43,729 nucleotides of DNA, taken from positions 1-43,729 of the forward strand of contig NZ_PQIA01000080.1 of NCBI RefSeq assembly GCF_003385235.1, written 5' to 3'. The notes under the pieces are model-generated. The model searched no databases. It was not told the DNA's origin and saw only the letters and a list, made by a program, of their open reading frames with translations. A program made the translations under genes and the position numbers. Below are positions 16,625-25,513 of the stretch, in pieces. Numbering within the stretch: position 1 is the first letter of the stretch; the number at the start of each line of letters is the position of its first letter. This stretch comes from Amycolatopsis circi. GTDB lineage: Bacteria; Actinomycetota; Actinomycetes; Mycobacteriales; Pseudonocardiaceae.

Positions 16625-17973
16625 CAAGACCGCCGAGCAGCCCGCGCGATCATCCGCGCGAGATCAGCCACCAACGCCGGATCGTCCGGCAACTGCCCTG
16701 TCGCCACCCGGACGTGCGGCGTCCCCGGATTGCCCGCGCGAGTGCCCGACCCGGCGGAAACCCCGTTGGCCGCCAAATTCATCAACGTCCGCGACTCCTC
16801 CGCGACCGGCACCCACAACGTCAACCCGTCCCGCGCCCGCACCGAAATCCCGTGCTCCCGCAGCGCTTCCGCCAACGCCGTCCGCCGCTGCGCGTACCGA
16901 TGCCGAGCCCGATTCAACAGCTCCGCACTGCCGGGATCGGTCAGCAAAAACGCCTGCGCGTCCTGAAGAATCCGGCTCGACCACACTGATCCGGGCCCGC
17001 GCTGCTTCCGCACCCGCTCCACCAGCGCCGCCGAGCCGCCGATCACGCAACTGCGCAATTCGAGCCCAAAAGCAGTGCAATACGACCGCACGAGCAACAC
17101 CCGGCCGGGCAAGTGCGTGCCAAGACTTAACGAAGGCGTCGAAGCCAACGGCCCGAAATCGTCGTCCTCGATCACCGCGACGTCCTCTTCGGACAGTACG
17201 GCGGCGAGTTCCGCGAGCCGGTCCGCCGGAACCGAATGGCCAAGCGGCGACTGCGCGCGCGGCTGGTAGACAAACGCAACCGGCCGATGTTCCAACGCCG
17301 CGGCCAGCGAGGACGGCAGCGGACCATTCTCGTCACAGCGCACCGGCACCACGTGGATCCGCGACCGGCGCAGCAATTCACGCAACCACGGCGTCGTCGG
17401 AGCTTCCAGTGCTATCACATCACCCGGCCGCGCGACCGCTTGGCAGGCCAGCAACATCCCGTCCTGCCCACCGGCCGCGACCGTCCACGATTCGGCCGCG
17501 AACGGCCACGCCGGCTTCACCGCGGCGCGCAATTGCGACGTGATCGTGTTCTTGACCGGGCCGCCGAACCGTTCCGTGTGGACACCCGCCGCGACGGCGT
17601 CCTCCAGCGGCGGCAGCAGTCCCGGATCCGGCAGGCCGTGTTCCAGATCGACCGTCTGCCAGCCGGAAAACGCGCGTTCCGGCGGCGGGCTCGACGGCGG
17701 TTCCAGCACTATCGTGCCGCGCCGGCGGCCAGTGCCGATCAACCCGGCCGCGCGCAGCTGCGACCACGCTTCGGCGATCGTCGTGGGACTGACCGAAAGC
17801 TCCGCGGCCAGCGCGCGCACGGTGGGCAGCCGCGTGCCCGGCGGCACTTCCCCGTCGCGGATCAGGCCGGACACCGTGCCGGCCACGCCCCGCGCGGTGC
17901 GCTCGCCGATGCGGGACCCGAGCCAGCCTGCCCCGACCGGCAGCGTCGTCCTCGCGAGTTCGCCCGTGGCCAC
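16624..17973 (-). CDS. MocR-type GntR/aminotransferase-fold regulator without the PLP lysine
   Basis: The product has 449 residues. Residues 20-90 form a GntR winged helix (GTRLPTVRALAAELSVSPTTIAEAWSQL), and the rest is an aminotransferase class I fold (AAGGQDGMLLACQAV, YQPRAQSPLGHSV, VAVIEDDDFG). In MocR proteins the PLP Schiff-base lysine sits in a GSFSK-like motif; here the aligned segment reads VRSYCTAFGLELR, with Thr in place of Lys. It may therefore bind PLP non-covalently, bind another ligand, or be decaying. GTG 17973 is the start. It is co-translated with the GNAT gene and divergent from an iron transport operon, but is not expected to control iron uptake. Confidence 0.87.
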   Translation of the reverse strand: MATGELARTTLPVGAGWLGSRIGERTARGVAGTVSGLIRDGEVPPGTRLPTVRALAAELSVSPTTIAEAWSQLRAAGLIGTGRRRGTIVLEPPSSPPPERAFSGWQTVDLEHGLPDPGLLPPLEDAVAAGVHTERFGGPVKNTITSQLRAAVKPAWPFAAESWTVAAGGQDGMLLACQAVARPGDVIALEAPTTPWLRELLRRSRIHVVPVRCDENGPLPSSLAAALEHRPVAFVYQPRAQSPLGHSVPADRLAELAAVLSEEDVAVIEDDDFGPLASTPSLSLGTHLPGRVLLVRSYCTAFGLELRSCVIGGSAALVERVRKQRGPGSVWSSRILQDAQAFLLTDPGSAELLNRARHRYAQRRTALAEALREHGISVRARDGLTLWVPVAEESRTLMNLAANGVSAGSGTRAGNPGTPHVRVATGQLPDDPALVADLARMIARAARRS

Positions 17974-18142
17974 GCACCGGCTCCCCTCGTCACCCGGAAA
18001 TCCGAAAACCTCTGACCCGATCAGAAGCTAGAGCGACAACCGGAAGCGGCAAAGGCGTTTCACATCCTGGCGGGCCCGCCCGGTACAAAACGCCCGTGAC
18101 GTCCGACACCGCCGCGGTGTCCGGTTTCGGAATTTCACTCAA

Positions 18143-18161
18143 TCAGGTTAGGCTAACCTTC
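18143..18161 (+). promoter_or_regulatory. IdeR/DmdR-type iron box
   Basis: TCAGGTTAGGCTAACCTTC matches the actinobacterial iron box TTAGGTTAGSCTAACCTAA at about 16 of 19 positions. It ends directly before the ATG at 18162. TAGGCT could serve as the -10, which would make the transcript leaderless. Iron-loaded IdeR/DmdR bound here would shut the transporter operon down. Confidence 0.85.
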
Positions 18162-18992
18162 ATGAGTCACTCCTGGCCGGAAGCACCGGCGCTCGCCGGC
18201 GCCGGGCTCGCGCTCGGCTACGGCGGAAAGCCGGTGGTCCAGGACGCCGGGATCGTCCTGCGCGCGGGCGCGGTCACCGTCCTGGTCGGCCCCAACGGCT
18301 CCGGCAAGTCGACGCTCCTGCGCTCGCTCGCCCGGCTGCATCCGCTGACCGCGGGCGACGTCACCCTGGCCGGACGAGACGCGCTCGCCTTGTCCCCCAA
18401 GGAATTCGCCCGGCACGTCACGCTGCTGACTCAGTCGCGCCCCACGCCCGGCGGCGTGCGCGTGCGCGACGTCGTATCCTACGGCCGCCACCCGTACCGC
18501 GGCCGTTTCGGCTCCGGCGATCCCGAGGGGCCGGAGCTGGTCGAGCGGGCCATGCGGCACACCGGCGTCGACGGAATGGCCGAGCGCCCGGTCGACGAGC
18601 TGTCCGGCGGCGAACTCCAGCGCGTCTGGCTGGCCACCTGCTTCGCCCAGGACACCGGCGTCGTCCTGCTCGACGAGCCGACGACCTTCCTCGACCTGCG
18701 CTACCAGATCGAAACGCTGGACCTCGTCCGCGACCTCGCCGACGAACACGGCGTCGCGGTCGGCGTCGTGCTGCACGACCTCGACCAGGCCGCCGCCGTC
18801 GCCGACGAGGTGGTGCTGCTGTGCCGCGGCACCGTCCGCGCCACCGGCCGCCCGGCCGACGTGCTGACCGCCGATCTGCTCAGCGACGTCTACGGCCTGC
18901 GCATCGACGTCCACGTCGACGACGAGGGGCACGTCCGCACACGCCCGGTCGGACGGCACACCTCCCGGCCGCGGCCGGTCCGCTCAGCCTGA
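18162..18992 (+). CDS. Iron-siderophore ABC transporter ATP-binding protein (FecE/FepC type)
   Basis: The product has 276 residues and energises ferric siderophore import. Motifs: Walker A GPNGSGKST near 44-52, Q-loop LLTQSRPTPGGVRVRDVVSYGRHPYRGRF (the RDVVSYGRHPY run is typical of the FecE class), signature LSGGELQR, Walker B VVLLDEPTTFLDLRYQIE and the H-loop in VVLHDLDQA. The ATG at 18162 was chosen over the longer frame from 18096 because the iron box lies immediately before it. It is the first gene of a three-gene operon with a binding lipoprotein and a fused permease. The siderophore is unknown; no siderophore synthesis genes are in the window. Confidence 0.93.
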   Translation: MSHSWPEAPALAGAGLALGYGGKPVVQDAGIVLRAGAVTVLVGPNGSGKSTLLRSLARLHPLTAGDVTLAGRDALALSPKEFARHVTLLTQSRPTPGGVRVRDVVSYGRHPYRGRFGSGDPEGPELVERAMRHTGVDGMAERPVDELSGGELQRVWLATCFAQDTGVVLLDEPTTFLDLRYQIETLDLVRDLADEHGVAVGVVLHDLDQAAAVADEVVLLCRGTVRATGRPADVLTADLLSDVYGLRIDVHVDDEGHVRTRPVGRHTSRPRPVRSA

Positions 18993-19020
18993 CCCGTCCC
19001 CGAGTTCAAAGGAAAACCCC

Positions 19021-20031
19021 GTGTCCATTGTGTTCTCTCGTCCTGCCCGCAGGCCGGTCCTGAAGACCGTGGCGGCGGTGCTCGCCACGTTCGCGCTCGC
19101 CGCGTGCGGCACCACCGAAGCTCCCGCCGCCGGGGACCAAGCCACTGCCGCGAAGCCGTCCGGTCCGGTCCACCTGACCGACGAGCGCGGCAAGGTCGAC
19201 CTGCCCGCGCCGGCAACCAAGATCGTGTCGCTGGAATGGGGCCTCACCGAGAACCTGCTGGCGCTGGGCGTGAAGCCGATCGGTGCGGCGGATGTCAAGG
19301 GCTACAACACTTACGACAAGGCGATGCCGCTCGCCGCGTCCACTCCGGACGTCGGCACCCGCGGCGAGCCGAGCCTCGACGCGATCGCCGCGCTGCACCC
19401 GGATCTCGTGGTCACCACCACGGATCTGCCGGAGAACGTGATCGCGCAGCTCTCGAAGCAGACGAAGGTGCTCACGCTGCGCGGCTCGGATTCGGCCGAC
19501 CCGATCGGCTACCTGCGCAAAACCGTGACCACGCTGTCCGAGGCGACCGGAACGCAGGAGCAGGGCCGCAAGCTGCTCACCGAATTCGACACCAAGGTCT
19601 CCGACGGCAAGAAGAAACTGGCCGACGCGGGCAAGTCCGGGGCCAAGTTCGTCATGGCGGACGGCTATTCGACCTCCGGCACGGTCACCGTCCGCATGTA
19701 CACGAAGGGCTCGTTCCTCGGCAGCATCGCCGACCGGCTCGGCGTCGCGAACCAGTGGACCGGCGAGGGCGACAAGGTCTACGGCCTCGCCCCCACCGAC
19801 ATCGAGGGCCTGACCAAGATCACCGATCCGGCCACTTCTTTCGTGTACGCCGCCAACGACGCCGAATCCGACGTCTTCACCCAGGATCTCGCGAGCAACG
19901 CCGTGTGGAAGCAGCTGCCGTTCGTCAAGGCCGGGAAGCTGCACCGGATTCCGGACGGCATCTGGATGTTCGGCGGCCCGAAGTCGGCGATCGCCTACGT
20001 GGACGCGCTCACCGGCGCTCTGACGCGCTGA
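19021..20031 (+). CDS. Iron-siderophore-binding lipoprotein (FecB/FepB type)
   Basis: The product has 336 residues. The lipobox FALAACGTT places the acylated cysteine near residue 29, so the protein is tethered outside the membrane. The periplasmic-binding-protein class III fold is shown by KIVSLEWGLTENLLALGVKPIGAADVKGYN, EPSLDAIAALHPDLVVTT and the C-terminal LDVR-equivalent GKLHRIPDGIWMFGGPKSAIAYVDAL. The start is the GTG at 19021 with AAAGGAAAA in front. It captures a ferric siderophore and hands it to the permease gene that begins five bases after its stop. Confidence 0.92.
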   Translation: MSIVFSRPARRPVLKTVAAVLATFALAACGTTEAPAAGDQATAAKPSGPVHLTDERGKVDLPAPATKIVSLEWGLTENLLALGVKPIGAADVKGYNTYDKAMPLAASTPDVGTRGEPSLDAIAALHPDLVVTTTDLPENVIAQLSKQTKVLTLRGSDSADPIGYLRKTVTTLSEATGTQEQGRKLLTEFDTKVSDGKKKLADAGKSGAKFVMADGYSTSGTVTVRMYTKGSFLGSIADRLGVANQWTGEGDKVYGLAPTDIEGLTKITDPATSFVYAANDAESDVFTQDLASNAVWKQLPFVKAGKLHRIPDGIWMFGGPKSAIAYVDALTGALTR

Positions 20032-20035
20032 TCCG

Positions 20036-22138
20036 ATGACCGCACCAGCCCCCGCACCCGCCCGGCCGCTTGTCTCGCGGAAACCGAGGCTCACCGCGTC
20101 CGTCGTCTTCCTCAGCGGAATCATCGCGCTGCTCGTCCTGTCCGCCGTGCACCTGCTGCAAGGAACGTCGCATGTCGGGCTCGGCGAACTTCTGCGCGCC
20201 GTTTTCCCTGGCACGGACGACGACGCGCGCAGCCAGGCGGTGGCAGTGCTCGTGGCCAGCCGGCTCCCCCGGCTGGCCGCGGCGCTGCTCGTGGGGCTGG
20301 CGCTCGGGTTCGCGGGCTGCGTGTTGCAGTCGGTGGCGCGGAACCCGCTCACCTCGCCGGACACGCTCGCGGTCAACGCCGGTGCGTACGTCTCGGTGGT
20401 CGGCGTCGCCGCGTTCGGGGTCTCGCTTCCCTTCTATGTCAACGGAATCGTCGCCTTCATCGGCGGTCTCGCGGCGGCCGGACTGGTGTTGCTCGTCGCG
20501 CGCAGCAGCAGCGGCGGGGCGGCCCGGCTCGTGCTCGCCGGGTCCGCGATCGCGCTGGCGCTGACCGCGCTCACGTCGGTGCTGCTGATGTTGTTCCAGG
20601 AGCGGACCGCGGGCCTATACGGCTGGGGCAGCGGCACGACTGTCCAATCCGGACTGCGGCAGGTTTCCCTTGCCGCGCCAGTGATCGCCGTCGGCATCCT
20701 GGCGACGCTCCTGCTCGCGCACCGCCTCGACGTCCTCAGCCTCGGCGATGACCACGCGCGAGTGCTGGGCATCGACGTGCGCCGTACCCGCACTTTCGCC
20801 GTCGTCGTGGCGGTGCTGCTTTCGGCGGTCGCGGTGACCGTCGCCGGGCCGATCGGATTCGTCGGCCTGTGTGCGCCGGTGATCGCGCGGTTGCTGGCGA
20901 ACCGGGTGCCCGGGCTCGGGAAACATCCGCTGTTGCTGCCGCTCGCCGGGCTGACCGGGGCGCTGGTCGTCGTGGCCGCCGACGTCCTGCTCCGCGTTCT
21001 CGTCCCAGCGGACAAAGTGGTTTCGGTGCCGACCGGCGTCGTGACGACCCTCGCCGGCGCCACCGTCTTGGTCTGGCTGGCACGACGGCAACCCTCCGGT
21101 ACGCCGTCCGCGCGCGGCACGCACGGCACCGTCCGGTCGCGCCGCTGGGTGGCTGGGACCGGCGTCGTGCTGACGATCGCGCTGGTCGGCGCGGTGATCG
21201 CCGCGCTCCTGCTGGGCGACCGGATCGTGCTGCTCGGCGACGTCCTGAACTGGCTGCGCGGAGTGTCCGGCACCGAGGTGTCGTTCGCGCTCGACCTGCG
21301 CTGGCCGCGGATGCTCGCCGCACTGCTCGGCGGGGCGGCGCTGGCCGTCGCGGGCGCGCTGGTGCAGGCGATCTGCCGCAACCCGCTGGCCGAACCGAGC
21401 CTGCTCGGCGTGACGCCCGGCGCGAGCGTCGGCGCGATCAGCGTCGTGCTTTTGGTGCCTGGCATCGGAGTCTGGCCGATGATGGGCGCGGCGACCGTCG
21501 CCGCCTTCGCCACATTCGCGCTCGTGCACTGGCTCGCCACCGGCCGCGGTTCGACCGGCCGAGGGCTCTCGTCGGACCGGCTGGTGCTGGTCGGCATCGG
21601 CGTCAGCGCGGGTGCCCAGGCGATCACGACGCTCGTCGTGGTGCTCACTTCGCCGTGGAACGCGCACCTCGCGCTCACCTGGCTCGCCGGGTCGACTTAC
21701 GGCCGGGAGTTCAGCCAAGTCCTTCCGGTGCTGTTGTGCCTGGTCATCGCACTGCCGATTGCCCTGTCCAGCGCACGGACCCTCGACCTGGTCTCGCTCG
21801 ACGAGGACGTGCCTCGCGTGCTCGGCGTTCCGCTGGACCGTTCTCGGCTCACGTTCGCCGCACTCGCCGCCGTGCTCACCGCCGCAGCCGCGTGTGCGGT
21901 CGGCGCGCTCGGTTTCGTAGGCCTCGTCGCCCCGCACGCCGCGCGGGCGTTGGTGGGTTCCCGGCATTCGCGATCGCTGCCGGTGGCGGCCGCGCTGGGA
22001 GCGGTGCTGGTGTGCGTCGCCGATACGTTGGGACGCACGGTCCTCGCACCGACCCAGATCGCGGCGGGACTGGTGACCGCACTGATCGGGGCACCGTATT
22101 TCGGCTGGTTGCTGTGGCGGAGCCGCGCGAACGCCTAG
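20036..22138 (+). CDS. Fused double FecCD siderophore permease
   Basis: The product has 700 residues, about twice a normal FecCD permease. Residues 30-345 and 365-700 are two homologous domains, each with the ARNPLTSPDTLAV / CRNPLAEPSLLGV motif and a GPIGFVGLCAPVIAR / GALGFVGLVAPHAAR motif, and each with roughly ten membrane spans. This arrangement is known in FhuB, where one chain forms the whole channel. The start is ATG 20036. The stop TAG shares a CTAG palindrome with the stop of the convergent monooxygenase gene, so the two genes overlap by three coding bases with no room for a terminator. Confidence 0.92.
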   Translation: MTAPAPAPARPLVSRKPRLTASVVFLSGIIALLVLSAVHLLQGTSHVGLGELLRAVFPGTDDDARSQAVAVLVASRLPRLAAALLVGLALGFAGCVLQSVARNPLTSPDTLAVNAGAYVSVVGVAAFGVSLPFYVNGIVAFIGGLAAAGLVLLVARSSSGGAARLVLAGSAIALALTALTSVLLMLFQERTAGLYGWGSGTTVQSGLRQVSLAAPVIAVGILATLLLAHRLDVLSLGDDHARVLGIDVRRTRTFAVVVAVLLSAVAVTVAGPIGFVGLCAPVIARLLANRVPGLGKHPLLLPLAGLTGALVVVAADVLLRVLVPADKVVSVPTGVVTTLAGATVLVWLARRQPSGTPSARGTHGTVRSRRWVAGTGVVLTIALVGAVIAALLLGDRIVLLGDVLNWLRGVSGTEVSFALDLRWPRMLAALLGGAALAVAGALVQAICRNPLAEPSLLGVTPGASVGAISVVLLVPGIGVWPMMGAATVAAFATFALVHWLATGRGSTGRGLSSDRLVLVGIGVSAGAQAITTLVVVLTSPWNAHLALTWLAGSTYGREFSQVLPVLLCLVIALPIALSSARTLDLVSLDEDVPRVLGVPLDRSRLTFAALAAVLTAAAACAVGALGFVGLVAPHAARALVGSRHSRSLPVAAALGAVLVCVADTLGRTVLAPTQIAAGLVTALIGAPYFGWLLWRSRANA

Positions 22139-23550
22139 GCGAACCAGGTGTCCAGCGCGACCTTCAATTCGGCTTCTCCCCCAGCCCAGGCGATGACCCC
22201 GTCCGGACGCAGCAAGAACGACTCGGTGTTCGTCGCCGAGACCACCTCGACTCGCTTCGTTGCCAACGCGGCGAGTCCGCGACTCTCCGGGTCGAGCACC
22301 AGCACGCCCCGCCCGGTGCGAGTGTGGTCCGACAGTCGCGTGACGCGGCCGTCATCGTCCACAAGGGACTTATCTGGACTGTGCAATCCGACCGGTTCCT
22401 CTGCCAGGTAAGGGAATTCGTATCGCTCCGTCACTCCGGACAGCAGGTCCGAGAAGTACTGGTTCGCCTGCGGAAGATCCATCAGCTCCGCGACGATCTC
22501 CCGTAACGCGTCGACCTGCGGCCCCGGCGCGAGCAACGCCGACTGCGCCCGCGTGTTGCGCAGGACCGCCGCGCCGACCGGGCCGCGTTCGCGGAAGTAG
22601 CTGTCCAGCAAGGTATCCGGCATTTCCCCGCGCACGACCGCGGCCAGCTTCCAGCCGAGGTTCGCCGCGTCCAGCAGACCGAGGTTGAGCCCTTGACCGC
22701 CGCTCGGCGAGTGCACATGCGCCGCATCGCCCGCGAGCAGAATCCGGCCGCGCCGATAGTCGTCGGCCTGGCGCGCTTGGTCGGCGAACCGGCGGGACTC
22801 GCGTACCTCCGCCACGGTGACGTCCTCGCCGGTCACCCGCCGGATCGCGGCGGCCATTTCCGCCGGAGCGACCGGACCGTCAGGCTCGCCGTCGCGTGCG
22901 AACTCGGTGACACCAGCCATGCTGCCGCTGTGCAGGAAGGTCCCATCGGGGTACCGTCCGGCGGGCGGAACCGGCCCCTCGAGCCGGACTTCGCCCGCGA
23001 TCGTCCGCAGCAACGGCGGCGTGCCCGGAAAGCCGAACCCGGCGAGGCTCCGAACCTTCCCTCGGCCACCGTCGCAACCCACGAGGTAAGCCGCGGTGAT
23101 CTGCTGTTCTCCTTGCGGCGTCTCGACAATCGCCGTTAATCCGTCCACACCAGACTCGATCGCCGTCACCCGATGCGCCCGGCGCACGGGTACGCCGAGC
23201 ACCTCCGCGTGTCCGGCGAGAAGCCGCTCCAGTTCCGGCTGCCAGATGTGCGTGCGCGGGCGATTCTCGTCTGGGAGGAGTTTGTGGATGTTCGCGAAGT
23301 GGCCGAGCGAGCTGCCGTGATCACGCGCGAAATCGCGCATCCCCTCCTCGTGCGCCGCGGCTAGCTGCGGGCCGAGACCGCGCCGGGTCAGCGCCTCCGT
23401 CGCGAGCACGCCGATGCCGCGCGCCTTCCGTTCCGTCGAGGGCTCCGCGAGCCGCTCCACCACCAGCGGCCGGATGCCGCCGAGCCGGAGTTCGGCGGCG
23501 AGAAACAGCCCCACCGGCCCGGCCCCGACCACGATGACGTCTGCGTCCAT
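22135..23550 (-). CDS. FAD-dependent aromatic monooxygenase (rifampicin/polyketide hydroxylase class)
   Basis: The product has 471 residues. It has the group A flavin hydroxylase layout: GxGxxG in VIVVGAGPVGLFLAAELRL, the DG motif in LVGCDGGRGKVR near 155, and GDAAHVHSPSGGQGLNLGLLDA near 270. The length without a thioredoxin-like tail fits the Rox/PgaE/MtmOII-like group, which hydroxylates polyketides or inactivates rifampicin. It is transcribed away from a TetR gene across a spacer with two operator-like palindromes, so its expression is probably induced by its substrate. Exact substrate is not readable. ATG 23550 follows a GGAG-like site. Confidence 0.85.
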   Translation of the reverse strand: MDADVIVVGAGPVGLFLAAELRLGGIRPLVVERLAEPSTERKARGIGVLATEALTRRGLGPQLAAAHEEGMRDFARDHGSSLGHFANIHKLLPDENRPRTHIWQPELERLLAGHAEVLGVPVRRAHRVTAIESGVDGLTAIVETPQGEQQITAAYLVGCDGGRGKVRSLAGFGFPGTPPLLRTIAGEVRLEGPVPPAGRYPDGTFLHSGSMAGVTEFARDGEPDGPVAPAEMAAAIRRVTGEDVTVAEVRESRRFADQARQADDYRRGRILLAGDAAHVHSPSGGQGLNLGLLDAANLGWKLAAVVRGEMPDTLLDSYFRERGPVGAAVLRNTRAQSALLAPGPQVDALREIVAELMDLPQANQYFSDLLSGVTERYEFPYLAEEPVGLHSPDKSLVDDDGRVTRLSDHTRTGRGVLVLDPESRGLAALATKRVEVVSATNTESFLLRPDGVIAWAGGEAELKVALDTWFA

Positions 23551-23558
23551 GATTCTCC

Positions 23559-23596
23559 TTAACTTGTTAAAGGCTAGACTGCCCTGAACTAGTTAA
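23559..23596. promoter_or_regulatory. Paired TetR operators between divergent genes
   Basis: TTAACTTGTTAA (23559-23570) and TGAACTAGTTAA (23585-23596) are two near-identical palindromes with centres 26 bases apart. They fill the 59-base gap between the monooxygenase ATG and the TetR TTG, so a bound repressor would block both promoters. Confidence 0.75.
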
Positions 23597-23609
23597 GGAG
23601 GCAACCGCC

Positions 23610-24236
23610 TTGCCGATCGAGATCCCCGCGGCGGTCCGGACCGCGCTCGCCCTCGTCGACGCCGACGGCCTCGACAAGCTGACCGTCCGCCGCCTCGCCA
23701 CCGAACTCGGCGTCAAAGCACCCGCTTTGTACTGGCATTTCAGCAGCAAACGGGCCCTGCTCGACCATCTCGCCGACACCCTCGTCACCCCAGTCCTGGC
23801 CGGCCTCCCACCACTGGACACCCCCTGGCTGTCGTGGCTGAAGCAAGCAGGCACCGCCCTGCATGCCGCTCTCCTCGGCCATCGAGACGGCGCCCGCATC
23901 GCGCTCGGCGCAGACCTCCGGACCGCCCGCTCGCTGGGCGAATTCGCCGAGCGCGCGGTGGACGTGCTGCACCGAGCCGGGTTCCCGCTCGCCGACGCCA
24001 CCCGGTGCGCCGGGGTGTACGTCCACTTCATCCTCGGCCGCGCCGTCGAGGACCAGGCCTGGCCGGACGACCTGGAGGCGACCATCGAAAGCATCCCGTT
24101 TCCGCTTATGGCGCAGGGATTGCGGGAACGCCAAGCAGCCGGAAGCACCGTCGAGGACAGCTTCGAATACGCACTCGGCATCGTGCTCGCCGGACTGGAG
24201 GCGAAGCGGCCATCGCGAGGTGCAATGACTCACTAA
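23610..24236 (+). CDS. TetR-family repressor with TetR-class C-terminal domain
   Basis: The product has 208 residues. The N-terminal helix-turn-helix is clear (LDKLTVRRLATELGVKAPALYWHFSSKRALLDHLAD, residues 21-56). The KAPALYWHF recognition helix and the following ligand-binding domain resemble TetR itself (TetR_C class) more than AcrR-type proteins. The start is TTG at 23610, supported by AAGGAGG eight bases upstream. It is divergent from one FAD monooxygenase and followed by a second, TetX-like one. It likely derepresses both on binding an aromatic polyketide-like ligand; that ligand is an inference. Confidence 0.88.
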   Translation: MPIEIPAAVRTALALVDADGLDKLTVRRLATELGVKAPALYWHFSSKRALLDHLADTLVTPVLAGLPPLDTPWLSWLKQAGTALHAALLGHRDGARIALGADLRTARSLGEFAERAVDVLHRAGFPLADATRCAGVYVHFILGRAVEDQAWPDDLEATIESIPFPLMAQGLRERQAAGSTVEDSFEYALGIVLAGLEAKRPSRGAMTH

Positions 24237-24245
24237 GTTGTACGG

Positions 24246-24275
24246 TTGCACTTTTTATATGGTTCCACTTATGCT
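24246..24275 (+). promoter_or_regulatory. Candidate sigma-70-type promoter of the TetX-like gene
   Basis: TTGCAC (24246-24251) and TATGCT (24270-24275) are separated by 18 bases in a strikingly AT-rich stretch, 35 bases before the ATG at 24311. This suggests the gene has its own promoter besides any readthrough from tetR. Confidence 0.55.
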
Positions 24276-24310
24276 GGGTGCAGATCACACCGGCACGAGA
24301 GGGGAAGACC

Positions 24311-25513
24311 ATGAAAGAGACACCGCGCATCGCCATCGTCGGCGGCGGCCCGGGCGGGCTGCTCGCCGCGCACGTCCTGCACGGACACGGCATCGCCGCG
24401 ACCGTTTACGACGCCGACGCCGCCGTGGATTCGCGAGATCCCGGCGGCACGCTGGACCTGCACGCCGACAGCGGGCAGATCGCCCTGGAAGACGCCGGAC
24501 TGCTGCCCGCCTTCCACGCGCTAGCCCGCGTCGAAGGCCAAGCCATGACCAGACGCGACCACCACGGGACCCTGCTGAAGGAGTTCACCCCCGCCGACGA
24601 CGACACCGCCGCCCCGGAAATCGACCGCGGCCAGTTGCGCACCATGCTGTACGAACACCTCGCGCCCGGCACCGTCCACTGGGGACACAAGCTCATCGAG
24701 CTGACGACCGAAAACGGCGTCCACCGCTTGAAGTTCGCCAATGGATCCACAGTGGACGCAGACGTCGTGGTCGGCGCGGACGGCACTTGGTCGAAGGTCC
24801 GCCGTCGACTTACCGACGTGCTGCCCGAATACCTCGGCGTGTCCTTTTTGGACGTCCGCTTCGACGACGTGGAAACCCGGCACCCGGACATCGCGGCTTT
24901 GGTAGGCAACGGCCAGCTGTTCACCGCCGACGGCGCAGGCCGGGCGGTGATCGTGCAGCGCAACAGCAACGGCGTGATCCGCGGCTACGTCGCGTTCCGC
25001 GCCGACGAGGACTGGGCCGCACGCGAAGGCGTCGACCTGACGGACCGCGCCTCGGTGCGGGAGTTCCTGCTGCGCGAATTCCGCGATTGGGGCGAGACGG
25101 TGCGTCCGCTGCTGACCGACAACGACGGCGACTACGTGGCGCGCGCGTTCACCGCACTGCCCGCTCCCTTGACGTGGGAACGAGTCCCGGGCATCACCGC
25201 GCTCGGCGACGCCGCACACGCGATGGCCCCGTTCGGCGGGCACGGCGCGAACCTGGCGCTGCTCGACGGTGCGGAATTGGCGCATGCACTGCACGAGGAG
25301 CCGAGCGTCGAAGCCGCGTTGACCCGCTACGAGACAACGATGTTCGCCCGCACCGGCCACCTGGCCGCCGACTCGAACGCGGCGCTGCGGGGCTTCTTCG
25401 CCGACCGACCGGACAGTGGCCCGCAGGACGTTCCGGACCGGGAGGAAGAACTCCGTGCCTACGAGGCCCGCGCCGCCGAGTACCGCGCCTCGCGCACGCC
25501 AGTCGCCCAATAG
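24311..25513 (+). CDS. TetX-like FAD-dependent monooxygenase
   Basis: The product has 400 residues. It aligns by eye with TetX over its length: IAIVGGGPGGLLAAHVL at the N-terminus, GGTLDLHADSGQIALEDAGLL near 43-63, PEIDRGQLRTMLYEHL, SVREFLLREFRDWGE, and GDAAHAMAPFGGHGANLALLDG near 300. TetX hydroxylates and inactivates tetracyclines; close actinobacterial relatives act on varied aromatic substrates. The start is ATG 24311 with GAGGGGAAG in front, so the longer frames upstream are not used. It sits 74 bases after a TetR-class regulator. Resistance, self-protection or tailoring are all possible; none is proven. Confidence 0.87.
   Translation: MKETPRIAIVGGGPGGLLAAHVLHGHGIAATVYDADAAVDSRDPGGTLDLHADSGQIALEDAGLLPAFHALARVEGQAMTRRDHHGTLLKEFTPADDDTAAPEIDRGQLRTMLYEHLAPGTVHWGHKLIELTTENGVHRLKFANGSTVDADVVVGADGTWSKVRRRLTDVLPEYLGVSFLDVRFDDVETRHPDIAALVGNGQLFTADGAGRAVIVQRNSNGVIRGYVAFRADEDWAAREGVDLTDRASVREFLLREFRDWGETVRPLLTDNDGDYVARAFTALPAPLTWERVPGITALGDAAHAMAPFGGHGANLALLDGAELAHALHEEPSVEAALTRYETTMFARTGHLAADSNAALRGFFADRPDSGPQDVPDREEELRAYEARAAEYRASRTPVAQ

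Noticed and set aside
18096..18161. Longer N-terminus for the iron ABC ATPase
   Set aside because: It would place the iron box inside the coding region and adds sequence unlike the family.
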